Shown here piece after piece: positions 10,596 to 20,572 of a stretch of 43,595 nucleotides of DNA. The stretch comes from Tubiluchus corallicola (lineage: Eukaryota > Priapulida > Priapulimorpha > Priapulimorphida > Tubiluchidae), in NCBI GenBank assembly GCA_030141605.1, contig JAQGDQ010001379.1, forward strand, positions 1 to 43,595, read 5' to 3'. The notes beneath the pieces were generated by a model. That model saw nothing but the letters and a program-made list of their open reading frames with translations. It did not search any database and was not told the origin of the DNA. A program made the position numbers and the translations under genes. Position 1 is the stretch's first letter; each line of letters starts with the position of its first letter.

Positions 10596-11385
10596 CTGTT
10601 TAAGTACAGTACAAATTGTCTAATGTTAATGACGTCATATTTGTTCAACAATGATGTCATACATAAGCACAATTACAGTACAAACTGTCTAATGTTTAAT
10701 GACGTCATAGTTGTTCAACAATGATGTCATACATAAGCACAATTACAGTACAAATTGTCTGATGTTTAATGACGTCATAGTTGTTCAACAATGATGTCAT
10801 AACTATAAGCACAATTACAGTACAAATTGTCTAATGTTAATGACGTCATATTTGTTCAACAATGATGTCATACATAAGCACAATTACAGTACAAACTGTC
10901 TAATGTTTAATGACGTCATAGTTGTTCAACAATGATGTCATAACTATAAGCACAATTACAGTACAAATTGTCTGATGTTTAATGACGTCATACTTGTTCA
11001 ACAATGATGTCATACATAAGCACAATTACAGTACAAACTGTCTAACGTTTAATGACGTCATAGTTGTTCAACAATGATGTCATAACTATAAGCACAATTA
11101 CAGTACAAATTGTCTGATGTTTAATGACGTCATAGTTGTTCAACAATGATGTCATAACTATAAGCACAATTACAGTACAAATTGTCTAATGTTAATGACG
11201 TCATACTTGATCAACAATGATGTCATACATAAGCACAATTACAGTACAAATTGTCTAATGTTAATGACGTCATAGTTGTTCAACAGTGATGTCATAACTA
11301 TAAGCACAATTACAGTACAAATTGTCTGATGTTTAATGACGTCATAGTTGTTCAACAATGATGTCATAACTATAAGCACAATTAG
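10596..11385. repeat. About 71-bp tandem repeat, 11 copies, each with a perfect CRE
   Basis: Each unit carries TGACGTCA, the CREB/ATF palindrome, at about 10630, 10700, 10770, 10841, 10911, 10983, 11053, 11124, 11196, 11265 and 11337. About 20 bp later comes TGATGTCAT. TTGTTCAACAA lies between, so the region can fold as a hairpin with 9- and 5-bp stems. A second small inverted repeat, ACAATT/AATTGT, is in the same unit. It may act as a bZIP-binding array or be an ordinary minisatellite. Confidence 0.93.
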
Positions 11386-12033
11386 GGTCTAATTACTAAT
11401 TAAACACAGTAACAGGGAAGGGAATTGGATATTTTTTCCTGTTATTACCGAAAAATGAAACTGTTATTACATAACGCTATAGTCATTATTACCACGCAAA
11501 TCGTAAACCGTCTCGTGGAAAAATAATTCCGAAGGTTCCCTCCATTGCTTAAACGACTGAATTTAACAACAACGTCAACTTTCGCCGTTATCAAATGCCT
11601 GAATGCAAGAAGACTTCACATTTCACAGATCGAGTTCAGGATGTTTGCATAAATTATTCTATTTAATTCGGTTTATTGACTGCCTTACTAAAACTATTTG
11701 CTTTGTCAAACCGGATTTTCGCCGGATAAGACTAATCAGTGTAGGCAATTACTCCCGGCACGTGCCACTGTTCATCGTAGATCATAAGACTCAATTAGCT
11801 GTTGAATAAAATATACTGCGTGTCACGTGACCGAGTTGTTTATGCCGTTTTGGGGCTCACACAATTACCTAATCCGATTTTTTGGCCAGCAGAGGGCTGG
11901 AAGAGGAGGCAGTCGAACACCTCTTTTTTAAACATAAAATCAGACAAAATGCTCTTTGAAATTCACAACTTTTATTTTGCCAGAAGGTTTCGTTCTTAAC
12001 GGGTTTTGTCAACTGCAAAGTAGAGATACAATG
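11386..12033. other. Unique region with a CTCF-like site
   Basis: No gene recognised. Short plus-strand frames (11603-11809, 11802-11999) resemble nothing known. The strongest CTCF-like motif of the window lies within it. Confidence 0.4.
11884..11899 (+). promoter_or_regulatory. CTCF-like motif (best match)
   Basis: GGCCAGCAGAGGGCTG contains CCAGCAGAGGGC, which fits all 12 positions of the published CTCF core CCASYAGRKGGC. It lies about 1.75 kb beyond the stop codon of the Sp exon. Binding is inferred from the motif only. Confidence 0.5.
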
Positions 12034-12230
12034 ATAAAGTAGTTCGTGTAAAATGTAGTTACAAGTTGGTAGTTTTATCTGTAAAGTAGTTCGTGTAATA
12101 AGTAGTTACATGTAGTTTTATCTGTAAAGTAGTTCGTGTAAAATGTAGTTACAAGTAGGTAGTTTTATCTGTAAAGTAGTTCGTGTAATAAGTTAATACA
12201 AGTAGTTTTATCTGTAAAGTAGTTGTAAAG
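12034..12230. repeat. About 43-47-bp tandem repeat, 4 copies
   Basis: Units start TAAAGTAGTTCGTGTAA and end AGTTTTATCTG. Long (with an extra TTGG/TAGG) and short forms alternate, implying duplication of a two-unit block. Confidence 0.9.
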
Positions 12231-12394
12231 GTGTATCTCTACCTGACAGCTGACGAAGTCCGTGAAGTGAATTTCTCTGACATTTTGTGAAAAAAGAGGA
12301 CTGGCTACATTTGCAAAACACTCCAAAATCGTATTTGCAGTAAAATCGTTGTCATCATGTTAAATTGTGTGCATTTAAATTAAGTCTCTCAGAT

Positions 12395-12620
12395 ACTCTT
12401 AAGATCTTAAGCCACGGACATAATCTTAAGATTTGCTATTTAAAAACTGCTGGACTATTCATTTGACTACAGATTAGGCAAAACATTCCATTCCAAGCAA
12501 ATAAATAACTCTTAAGATCTTAAGCCACAGATATAATCTTAAGATTTGCTATTTAAAAACTGCAGAACTGTTCATTAGAGCACAGATTAGACGAAAACTT
12601 CAATTCCAAGCGAACAACTA
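12395..12620. repeat. 114-bp tandem duplication
   Basis: Two copies start ACTCTTAAGATCTTAAGCCA at 12395 and 12509. Each contains CTTAAGATCTTAAG, a perfect 14-bp palindrome, then ATAATCTTAAGATTTGC. About 15% divergence suggests an older event. Confidence 0.88.
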
Positions 12621-13024
12621 ACCCTTCTTGCTATCGGGGCTAATTCGGAATAATTTCCAAAATATAAAAAAAGATTTCCGCGATTGACTGACGGGATGAA
12701 TTGCGCGGATACTATAGGCTGAGTCAACATAATACAAAGCAGTCAATTTCATATTCAATAACCGAGTGGAGTCGATTATTTTCATGGTAATGACACTCTT
12801 AATTTTGCTAAAATGTCTCCGCGACAACGTTAACGACAATGAAATGGAAAACTCGTCCGGATATTGATCAATCTGGGCTGAAAAGAGCATCCGATTCATC
12901 AACTTGCGTTGCCTACAGTCGCCGATTCAACAGACACGGTTTAGAGCTTCGCTGACCTGAACTGATGATGAATACGCTGTATAAATACACTAGTTTAACA
13001 TGCAATAAAATCCAAGCTAGCGTC
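12621..13024. other. No gene recognised
   Basis: Unique sequence. A 94-residue minus-strand frame (12618-12902) has no recognisable domain. I cannot exclude a small exon but see no supporting splice sites. Confidence 0.35.
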
Positions 13025-13228
13025 CCACTGCTGTTTTGTGGTACGATCATGTCTCTCATGCGGAGTCCCACAGGGTTCCACTGTTGGGCCTTCGTTATTT
13101 ACGATGTGAGACGCGTTCAGCACGGGCCACTGCTGTTTTGTGATACGATCATGTCTCTCATGCGGAGTCCCACAAGGTTCCACTGTTGGGCCTTCGTTAT
13201 TTACGATGTGAGACGCGTTCAGCACGGG
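13025..13228 (+). mobile_element. Reverse-transcriptase fragment in a 102-bp tandem duplication
   Basis: Each 102-bp copy encodes GVPQGSTVGPSLFTM followed by TGA on the plus strand (first copy 13062-13106). This is the PQG block of non-LTR reverse transcriptases, usually GVPQGSVLGPLLF. Only that block is recognisable, so this is a decayed LINE scrap that was then duplicated in tandem. The other frames of the same region are shadows. Confidence 0.65.
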
Positions 13229-13642
13229 CCGCTTTCCATCCTGTCTTTGTAGAACTCGCGTTAAGGTTCTAATTGCTATTCAGTCTGCAGTGTGCACATG
13301 GTCATCTACTTGACCAATACATTGACCACAATACTTGAACAATACATTGAAAATGGCACCAGATGATCTCGTATCATATGTACATCAACGTGAAGTAAAC
13401 AATCACGATAAATAATCATTGTTTACATGTGCCAAATGTTTTTTTATAATCAATAAAATATACACCTTAAGAAAAATTAGCATAATTATGGTACATTGTT
13501 TCCCTAGCCGATTTCATAGTTCTCATGTGTATGTGCATGATATTCCATAAATTAAAATTAGATCCATGACGTAATGTGCTGCAATAGACACACTGGACCT
13601 TGGTCATCAAGAATATGTACATTTGGATGATTACATCACATT
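13229..13642 (-). other. Probable 3' untranslated and downstream region of the Sp gene
   Basis: This AT-rich unique sequence directly follows the Sp stop codon on the minus strand. No canonical AATAAA was found in this orientation. A variant TATAAA lies at 13443-13448, about 195 nt past the stop, and is a possible polyadenylation signal. The true transcript end is unknown. Confidence 0.35.
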
Positions 13643-14920
13643 TTAGGGGTGGTCAGTGTTGCTGACCGTTTGGTGCGTCAAAGGTGTGTTAACGTTTGGT
13701 TGTGGTGAATTTGGACTGGGTCTTTCGCTTTGGCTGTTCTCGGAATCGGAACTCGTCCCGCTCTTCTTGTCGCCGTTCTGGCTGTGGGTCTTCACGTGCT
13801 TGCTGAGATGATCGCTCCTCATGAAACGCTTGTTGCAGACGGGGCAGGCGAAGCGCTTCTCTCCGGTGTGCGTTCGTAGATGTCGCTGCAGCTCGTCGGA
13901 ACGCGTAAACCGTTTTCCGCAGAACAACCAATTGCAAACGAATGGCCGTTCTCCGGTGTGCCATCTCAGGTGAGCCTTTAGATGACTGGTTTTGCCATAA
14001 ACCTTGCCACAACCCGGAATGTGACAGCTATGGATGTTCTTCCTTCGCAGCGCAGCTCCTGCCGGACCCAGCCTTTCCGCCTCCTGACAGTTGGGGCAAT
14101 CGCAGGTGGCCCTTCCCGTGTAGCGACGCTGAGATCGAGGACTGGGTAGATTGGGCATTCCAGACGGGCGACTGAAAAATGGCGAGGACACACTCGTTGC
14201 ATCTGAGGGCAACATGGACTTGTACGTGTCTTGCAACAACTGAGGACCTGACGGTAATAGCGGATTCGAAGAAATGGCATGTGTCAGCGTGTAATCAGCA
14301 GATGTCGGATAATTAGCTGGTATCTGTGAATGAAGTCCGCTGGCCTGGTCCAGCCAAGAAGTTCCTCCTCCTGCAGCATGCACGTCCCAAGGCCATGAGG
14401 AACTTGAGGTGACAACTGGACTGGGCATTTCAGTCTTGATGGCAGGATGCGAGGTGGCGGCCACATTGAACGGCCACGTTGACTCGTATGTCGGATGCGT
14501 TGCCACGCCAACTCTAGAATACATGCTGGACATGCTGGTCATGTTGGACAAATGATTGTCCGTGTGCACTTTCTGTATAATAGCCGGCTGTGCTACACTG
14601 TCCGGCACGATTGACTGTGCGGTGGGAAAGAACATGTCGCCACCGTAACTCGTCGCACAGACGGTAGAGGACGCTGCAATGGCTGGGTTACTTCTGTAGT
14701 TTAACGCGTTTGTGGTAGCGGCTAGTCCGGATCGTTGAGTCAAGTGAGTGAGAGGAGTGGTTGCACTTCCCGTGTATGACGGTGCAGGCGACGTCTTCTT
14801 CCAGGGATGGAAACCTTTACCAACAGCGGCGTCTGCAAGGGGAGGTGGACTTTTACTCTGGATTTTGTTACATTGAGCTGCCAACATTGCAAGCGGAGTG
14901 CCTCCTAGTCTTGGAGGTTC
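13643..14920 (-). CDS. Sp8: Sp6-9 (Sp8/Sp9-type) zinc-finger transcription factor, terminal coding exon
   Basis: This exon encodes 425 residues and a TAA stop. Numbering from the first exon residue: [20 protein letters not shown] (1-20) is the Sp box, and GKGFHPWKK (34-42) is a signature shared with vertebrate Sp8/Sp9. A middle block with KVHT and [14 protein letters not shown] (117-147) also aligns with Sp8. The Buttonhead box [13 protein letters not shown] is at 273-285. Three C2H2 fingers follow: C299/C304/H317/H321, C329/C334/H347/H351 and C359/C362/H375/H379. Their recognition helices KTSHLKA, RSDELQR and RSDHLSK are typical of GC-box binding. The C-terminal tail is Ser/Pro-rich. Family knowledge: nuclear, sequence-specific regulators acting in limb/appendage and nervous-system development, often downstream of Wnt. 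A frame runs on upstream through a poly-Asn tract, but that is intronic ATT/GTT microsatellite; the acceptor AG at 14921-14922 sets the exon start in phase 0. Met12 could serve as an internal start, as in the shorter human SP8 isoform. Invertebrates generally have one Sp6-9 gene, so Sp8 versus Sp9 is not meaningful here. Confidence 0.95.
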   Translation of the reverse strand, partial: EPPRLGGTPLAMLAAQCNKIQSKSPPPLADAAVGKGFHPWKKTSPAPSYTGSATTPLTHLTQRSGLAATTNALNYRSNPAIAASSTVCATSYGGDMFFPTAQSIVPDSVAQPAIIQKVHTDNHLSNMTSMSSMYSRVGVATHPTYESTWPFNVAATSHPAIKTEMPSPVVTSSSSWPWDVHAAGGGTSWLDQASGLHSQIPANYPTSADYTLTHAISSNPLLPSGPQLLQDTYKSMLPSDATSVSSPFFSRPSGMPNLPSPRSQRRYTGRATCDCPNCQEAERLGPAGAALRRKNIHSCHIPGCGKVYGKTSHLKAHLRWHTGERPFVCNWLFCGKRFTRSDELQRHLRTHTGEKRFACPVCNKRFMRSDHLSKHVKTHSQNGDKKSGTSSDSENSQSERPSPNSPQPNVNTPLTHQTVSNTDHP

Positions 14921-14939
14921 CTGTAAAATAAAAACAGAA
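14921..14939 (-). other. Sp8: Splice acceptor of the Sp exon
   Basis: Read on the minus strand the sequence is TTCTGTTTTTATTTTACAG, a pyrimidine-rich tract ending in CAG directly before GAA CCT CCA (Glu-Pro-Pro). Vertebrate Sp8/Sp9 also start homology with their large exon just at EPRLG/EPRFG after a tiny first coding exon, which agrees with an intron here. Confidence 0.85.
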
Positions 14940-15024
14940 AACATTTGAAAAACAGCACTTATTGCAAAGATTTCCTCTTCTTGTTGATTACATAAGCTGC
15001 ACAATAACGACGTGAAGGATTCGA

Positions 15025-15027
<3 letters not shown>

Positions 15028-15088
<61 letters not shown>

Positions 15089-15155
15089 ATTATTATTGTT
15101 GTTGTTGTTGTTGTTGTTCTTGTTGTTGTTGTTGTTGTTGTTGTTATTATTATTA

Positions 15156-15195
<40 letters not shown>
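15028..15195. repeat. (ATT)n/(GTT)n microsatellite in the Sp intron
   Basis: ATT triplets, then a GTT run with one CTT, then ATT again. Read on the minus strand this gives a long Asn run that seems fused to the Sp protein, but it lies upstream of the splice acceptor. Confidence 0.95.
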
Positions 15196-15196
<1 letters not shown>

Positions 15197-16012
15197 ACCA
15201 TTATACACTTGCTAACCAGTATCTTGTCTTTCACCTAAGACATTTTAACTTTAGAAATTAAAGGAAAACTAAACACAATATTATAGTGTAACTCAAAGCA
15301 ATCTACCCTATGACATATTGAAAGGAAGCGTGCTATTTATTAGGAGATACGTTCGAGAGCGCATGCGTCGGCACAGTAAGCTTGAAATTTGAATTTTAAA
15401 GTTAAAATTTGCCGAATTTTTGTTTATCACACTGAATGTTGTAAAGTAGCGCTGCACTTCAATGTCCCCCTTCCGAAAACGACCTTAACCTTTGACCTTT
15501 CAGCTGTGGGAAGCGAAGTAGTGACCTTCACTTTTGACCTTTCAACGTAGTGGTCACTCGCTCGCTCATTCTGCTCTTTAACAAATCGAGTTTTTTTAAC
15601 AGTACTTCAAGGACAACCCATTTTAACTAGCAGATATATATCTTTATGTCTGAAAGACAAAAGGACAGGCAGGAGAAAGCCATTGTGCTTGGAGCACCAA
15701 AAAAGCAGGGATATACTAATTATTTTATTACTGACTGGCCAGGTAAATGATCTGCATATTAAGCATAAAATGATCACCATTGATCAAGGTAATTGATTGC
15801 ATCACCTCAATTTAAAACACGTGACACACGTTACCCAATCAGCACCAAGGATAATGCCAAACGACAGGAAGCACGAGCAATATGCAGCATGCATGTATTC
15901 TTTAAAAAAATTAAAATTTATAATAATTTTGACAACTTCACAAACGTACAACTAGCTACATCTCGTTCTTCGTCTTTCCTACAGAGAATTGGCCAATGAC
16001 GGTAATCTGTTT
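15196..16012. other. Putative Sp intron, factor-motif-rich part
   Basis: GCGCATGCGTC at 15360-15370 resembles an NRF1 site. A degraded family A fragment (reverse orientation) is at about 15385-15455. TAACCTTTGACCT at 15486-15498 is a DR1-type nuclear-receptor element, with further TGACCT half-sites at 15522 and 15535. No coding frame was recognised. Confidence 0.4.
15385..15455 (-). mobile_element. Dispersed repeat family A, fragment
   Basis: CACACTGAATGTTGTAAAG and TAGCGCTGCACTTCAAT match 39960-39995 with few changes. It is a short internal piece, and its ends are unclear. Confidence 0.5.
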
Positions 16013-16014
16013 GA

Positions 16015-16140
16015 TTGTAAGTTGACTGACCTGTTTAAAATTGATTTAATTTTTCTCACGTGGCTCCATCTGTTTGCTGGACAACGACTGTAAGTTGACT
16101 GACCTGTTTAAAATTGATTTATTTTTTCTCACGTGGCTCC
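16015..16140. repeat. About 72-bp direct duplication
   Basis: TGTAAGTTGACTGACCTG through TTTTTCTCACGTGGCTCC occurs twice, starting at about 16017 and 16089. The two copies are nearly identical. Confidence 0.85.
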
Positions 16141-16186
16141 GATAATCAAATGCCCCCACCCTCACCAGATGGGGTAAACCTAGGAG

Positions 16187-16198
16187 TGACGTCACGTG
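16187..16198. promoter_or_regulatory. Overlapping CRE and E-box
   Basis: TGACGTCACGTG joins a perfect CRE (16187-16194) to a CACGTG E-box sharing two bases. It is in the putative intron. Function is inferred from the motif alone. Confidence 0.3.
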
Positions 16199-16250
16199 AT
16201 CACAGTGAAGCTTGTAAAAAGACAACTGTAATTTGGCAATTCAAAAACCA

Positions 16251-16318
16251 GACGACTTAGTCTAGTGCTAACGCGACCGCTTTCCGACTGGTGGGACGTG
16301 CGTTCAATACTGGGGCCG
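16251..16318 (+). mobile_element. tRNA-like SINE head
   Basis: TTAGTCTAGTGCTAACGCG (from about 16257) resembles an A box and GCGTTCAATAC at about 16300-16310 a B box, at normal Pol III spacing. Between them CGACCGCTTTCCGACTGG could form an anticodon arm. The string resembles tRNA-derived SINE 5' ends. No tail or target-site duplication was found. Confidence 0.45.
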
Positions 16319-16429
16319 GGTAAAACCAAAGATTTTTAAAATGTACCTGCCTGGCGCGTGCTATTTAGAGTAAAAGTGGGGGTAATAATAGTCTCTGTTA
16401 AGCCCTTTACCTCCCTTATTACTTATTTG

Positions 16430-16518
16430 CCTACTGACTGATTGGCTGACTAGCTGAGTTGCTGACTGACTGAGTGAATGAATGAATGACTAACTGACTG
16501 ACTTATTAACTTACTGAG
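16430..16518. repeat. Degenerate (ACTG)n tetranucleotide repeat
   Basis: ACTGACTG-type tetranucleotides with frequent substitutions over about 85 bp. Confidence 0.8.
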
Positions 16519-17954
16519 CAACTAATTATGTTATTCCAGAAAACATCTCTCAGAACAGCTGAGGAGGTAAGGAAATGCCGTAGGCTTTTAGAAGCGCTTC
16601 AAATGCAAGTTTGAATACCAGGCGATTTGTATGGAGCACAAATGGGCAAAACCCTAACACTTAAGGCGTTAACTGCAGGAAGGTATTAGTCTAAGAAACA
16701 CCTTTTAAAGCGCATCACACAGGCTGTAAATATAAAATTATTATTCTTAATTCAAGAAGAGTGTTCATTTCAGACAAAAAGCCAAATAATTTCCACAAAA
16801 AAGCAATTAAATCTAGCCATGTGTTTGTATGATGTGGCATTTATTACCTGAGCGGTGTGGATTAATGTAAGTAGTTGTGGCAGGCCCGGAACGTGGCTAT
16901 TATTGAAGATAGTCCAAGAACGAGAGCCCCTGGATCCCTAAAAGATGTTTTGTCACTTTAGGATGCGTACAGGTCTACATCTTCCATCAAATAGATAAAC
17001 AGCCATAAACAGATTTTCAATTGGTCACCAATCGAATTATCAACAAGTTCAACGTTGCCTAAATTTGGTCGCTAAGTACATGCTGTGACCACTCAGTTAT
17101 TTACTTCGCCATATAGATTGTCAAATACCAAGCGATAAATGAACCAGCCATGGTAAGACATTTTTACCAGAACTCTTCATTGCTTAACTGTTTAGCGAAA
17201 GATTATTAATTTTTACGTCTTATGCAGAAATCAAACATTTACCTAGCTTTCTTGGTACAACATGATTATAGTAACCCCTGTTTTAGGAATTTGTCAACAA
17301 CATAAAACCGATTTGTCCACTAAAGATGTTAAGAGTATAGTATGGTGGTGTAATCCAGTATTCAAGTATTCAGTAACCCTGTGGGGTTATACTAACAATA
17401 TTTGTTCTATTTAATATGATTTCCACGCTTTCCTACAGAGGTTCAAGTGCATGCCCTTTTTGGCAAACTCAAACTATCAATAAAAACCTGCAATAAAATT
17501 TTATTTTCTTCTCAGCTTTTATATACCAGCCTGGCCATATTAAATTCCACATTTTACCTGGGCTGGTAGAAAGACATTAAAAGATTACGTGTTTACTGCT
17601 TTCGAATTTCGAACTGTTTATAAAAAAGTACCTAATTCTGTTTTGACCCATTCAGAAGCTGTTGTCTCATTAAAACTTCTTACATGAACGACAAAAATCT
17701 GATTTCTTTCTTAAGTAATAATTTTAAATTATTAGAATTATATAAGGTAACATACAACTTGATGCAAAGATGAGAGAAATTAATGCGGAAAAAGGTGCAG
17801 AAACATGCCTTCCGATAACGAAAGTTGTTAAAATTTAAAACAAAAAACAACGAAAAAGTTGACTAAAAAGTGTTACTTATAAAAAGTTCTAAATCGTACT
17901 TATTAATCACCAGTTGTAAAAAATACAAATAGTGATTGTAATATAAAAAATCAA
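16519..17954. other. Putative Sp intron, no gene recognised
   Basis: Unique AT-rich sequence with no open frame of 60 residues, no tandem repeat and no clear element end. I looked for a small Sp first exon with a phase-0 donor here; an apparent CAG|GTAAT donor at about 16848 has an upstream stop and no ATG. Confidence 0.4.
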
Positions 17955-18011
17955 AATGATCATTAATATGCAACAGAGAAGAGGGCCCAAGAGGGAACCT
18001 TGTGGAACACC
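17955..18011 (-). mobile_element. Reverse-transcriptase fragment (LINE remnant)
   Basis: On the minus strand the translation is GVPQGSLLGPLLCCILMI, the PQG block of non-LTR reverse transcriptases. A one-base slip after it restores an IND-like string. No catalytic YADD motif was found nearby, so this is a dead fragment. Confidence 0.6.
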
Positions 18012-19026
18012 CTAAAGACAACAGTGATCTTGATTTTTTTATATTGCACTTTTAAGTAAACTTGACCATTATTGACAGACAAGCCTCTTATGTCATAAGC
18101 GCTAATTTTACCTAAAATATAGGTAAGTATGGGTAAAATATAGGTATTTTACCAATTAGACGATACCAAAAAAAAAAATTACTAAAAGTTTAACAGTGAC
18201 GATGGCGGCAGTGAGCTGGAACAAGCGAGTTGTCGGTTGTTAAGCTGTCGTAACATACAACTTGATACCAAAGATGTTGCAACCTGGACATTTAGCAAAA
18301 ATATTTTTAAAAACGACTAGTCTTGCATATTGAAAAGTGAGTTACACAATGAAGCAATTAACATCTTTTAACAGAAAAAAATACAGAAATATATAGGTGT
18401 TTTTTGTGGCACCTCGGATAATCACAGTTTGACAAAAATGCTAAACGATGTTAGAGAATTGGTTGAAGGTTATAATGTCACCGATTAGACGCGCCCAACG
18501 ATTCTCCGTCCTACTAAATCTATGAGATATTTACATGTTAAATTGACCATGCGCTCGTTGATATGGTGGGTCTTTCTTCGGTTGCCAACTTGGCGAGAAT
18601 TTATTGCCAGGGTAGTATAATACGCATCGTCTAGAGTCCATTGCCAAATCTGTGGAACATGGTCGACTGGTTAATGCGGAAAATATGGTAGTAAAAATGC
18701 GTGCGATGTTACGCGGGGTATATGAACCATGCGGTAGTTGTATTGTAGACGTTGATACTGTTCGTAAATTGATCATAAATACTTTTATGCTGCAGGCGTC
18801 GTAAAAATGCGGCGTGTTTTATCTGTCGCAAGGCAGTCTGCGTTCAGAGCAGAGGCAATGCGTTGACGTCTCTGGGAAGCGTTTGGGAGCAGATCTATTT
18901 ATAGAAAGTATGAAAAAGAGGTACAAATAAGTTGTGGTTTAGTAGGATTGATTTAAAAAAAATAGAAATGTACTGAGTTTGTACATATTTGTACAATTGT
19001 ACTGTTTGAAACTAGTAAACCGGTTC
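18012..19026. other. Putative Sp intron, no gene recognised
   Basis: A GC-richer stretch at about 18530-18860 lies in AT-rich DNA. An 81-residue minus-strand frame (18531-18776) has no known similarity. Otherwise nothing was recognised. Confidence 0.35.
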
Positions 19027-19190
<164 letters not shown>

Positions 19191-19529
19191 TTATTTATTT
19201 TACTTCAGCTATTTATAGTCCATATAATAAGAATAAAAATGTGGCGCAAGGAAAAACTATCAATAAGGTATTAAATTCTAAAATGAAAATAGAAAATGTT
19301 AAACTTTAGTACTATTATATCTAAATAATGTATGTTAATAATCTGTATGTAGGCGGTTTGTTCTTGAATCAGATTCGTTGATGAAATCATATTTATTAAT
19401 AGATACATATATATGTTTATCTCACATATGTTAGCAAACACGTTGTACTGGGTTAGTATATTTTTATAGGTGTAAATAAAAAATAAAAAATACATGAAGC
19501 AAATTGTTTGATTCAAATAAGAATAAAAT
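19191..19529. other. No gene recognised
   Basis: Very AT-rich sequence. The 105-residue minus-strand frame (19271-19588) gets its start from the adjoining 24-bp repeat and is probably chance. Confidence 0.4.
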
Positions 19530-19610
19530 GGAGTAAACATAAAAGAGTAATTTGGAGTAAACATAAAAGAGTAATTTGGAATAAACATAAAAGAGTAATT
19601 TGGAGTAAAT
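19530..19610. repeat. 24-bp minisatellite, 3-4 copies
   Basis: GGAGTAAACATAAAAGAGTA plus ATTT, repeated at 19530, 19554 and 19578 with single-base variants. Confidence 0.9.
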
Positions 19611-19804
19611 ATAACACAAGGATAACATACATAATAAATTGCTATGTAGACTAAAATACCACGATTATTACATCAGTATATGAGTCCATATTTGGCATTA
19701 ACTCAACCCTTAATGACCAATTTTACGATATGTAATTTTGCAAAAGTTATTTCACAAAGAAATCACGTTAGTTATTACATAAAGAATACCCACATAATAG
19801 TGAG

Positions 19805-20572
19805 TAGTTGCGTACTCTGAGCCATTAATGACGAAAGCAAAAACTGTGCAAATTTTACGTACTCTGAACCATTATTGACGTAAGCAAAAAGTGTGTAAAT
19901 TTTACGTACTCTGAACCATTAATGACGTAAACAAAAAGTGTGCAATTTTACAATTTGCGTACTCTGAGCCATTAATGACGAAAGCAAAAACTGTGCAAAT
20001 TTTACGTACTCTGAACCATTATTGACGTAAGCAAAAAGTGTGTAAATTTTACGTACTCTGAGCCATTAATGACGTAAGCAAAAACTGTGCAATTTTACAA
20101 TTTGCGATCTCTGAGCCATTAATGACGTAAGCCAAAAAGTGTGCAATTTTACAATTTGCGTACTCTGAGCCATTAATGACGTAAGCAAAAACTGTGCAAT
20201 TTTACAATTTGCGATCTCTGAGCCATTAATGACGTAAGCCAAAAAGTGTGCAATTTTACAATTTGCGTATTCTGAGCCATTAATGACGTAAGCAAAAAGT
20301 GTGCAATTTTACAATTTGCGTACTCTGAGCCATTAATGACGTAAGCCAAAAAGTGTGCAATTTTACAATTTGCGTACTCTGAGCCATTAATGACGTAAGC
20401 AAAAACTGTGCAATTTTACAATTTGCGTACTCTGAGCCATTAATGACGTAAGCAAAAAGTGTGCAATTTTACAATTTGCGATCTCTGAGCCATTAATGAC
20501 GTAAGCAAAAACTGTGCAATTTTACAATTTGCGATCTGTGAGCCATTAATGACGTAAGCAAAATGTGTGTAT
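19805..20572. repeat. About 50-55-bp array, block 1 (about 15 copies)
   Basis: Units carry GAGCCATTAATGACGTAAGC, AAAAAGTGTGCAATTTTACA and ATTTGCGTACTCT. The conserved part TTAATGACGTAAGC resembles an ATF/CEBP-type bZIP site. Variants (GACGAAAGC, GCGATCTCT, CAAATTTTACG) recur in the same order, showing block duplication. The array resumes at 21255. Confidence 0.95.

Noticed and set aside
13689-14511. Additional frames inside the Sp exon on both strands
   Set aside because: Shadows of the Sp coding frame, which alone shows family homology throughout.
14921-15208. Poly-Asn N-terminus apparently fused in frame to the Sp protein
   Set aside because: It is translation of an ATT/GTT microsatellite upstream of a clear pyrimidine-rich splice acceptor. 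Sp homology begins exactly at the acceptor.
16840-16920. Sp first exon with CAG|GTAAT donor on the minus strand
   Set aside because: The phase-0 frame has no ATG before an upstream in-frame stop, and the peptide shows no Sp resemblance.
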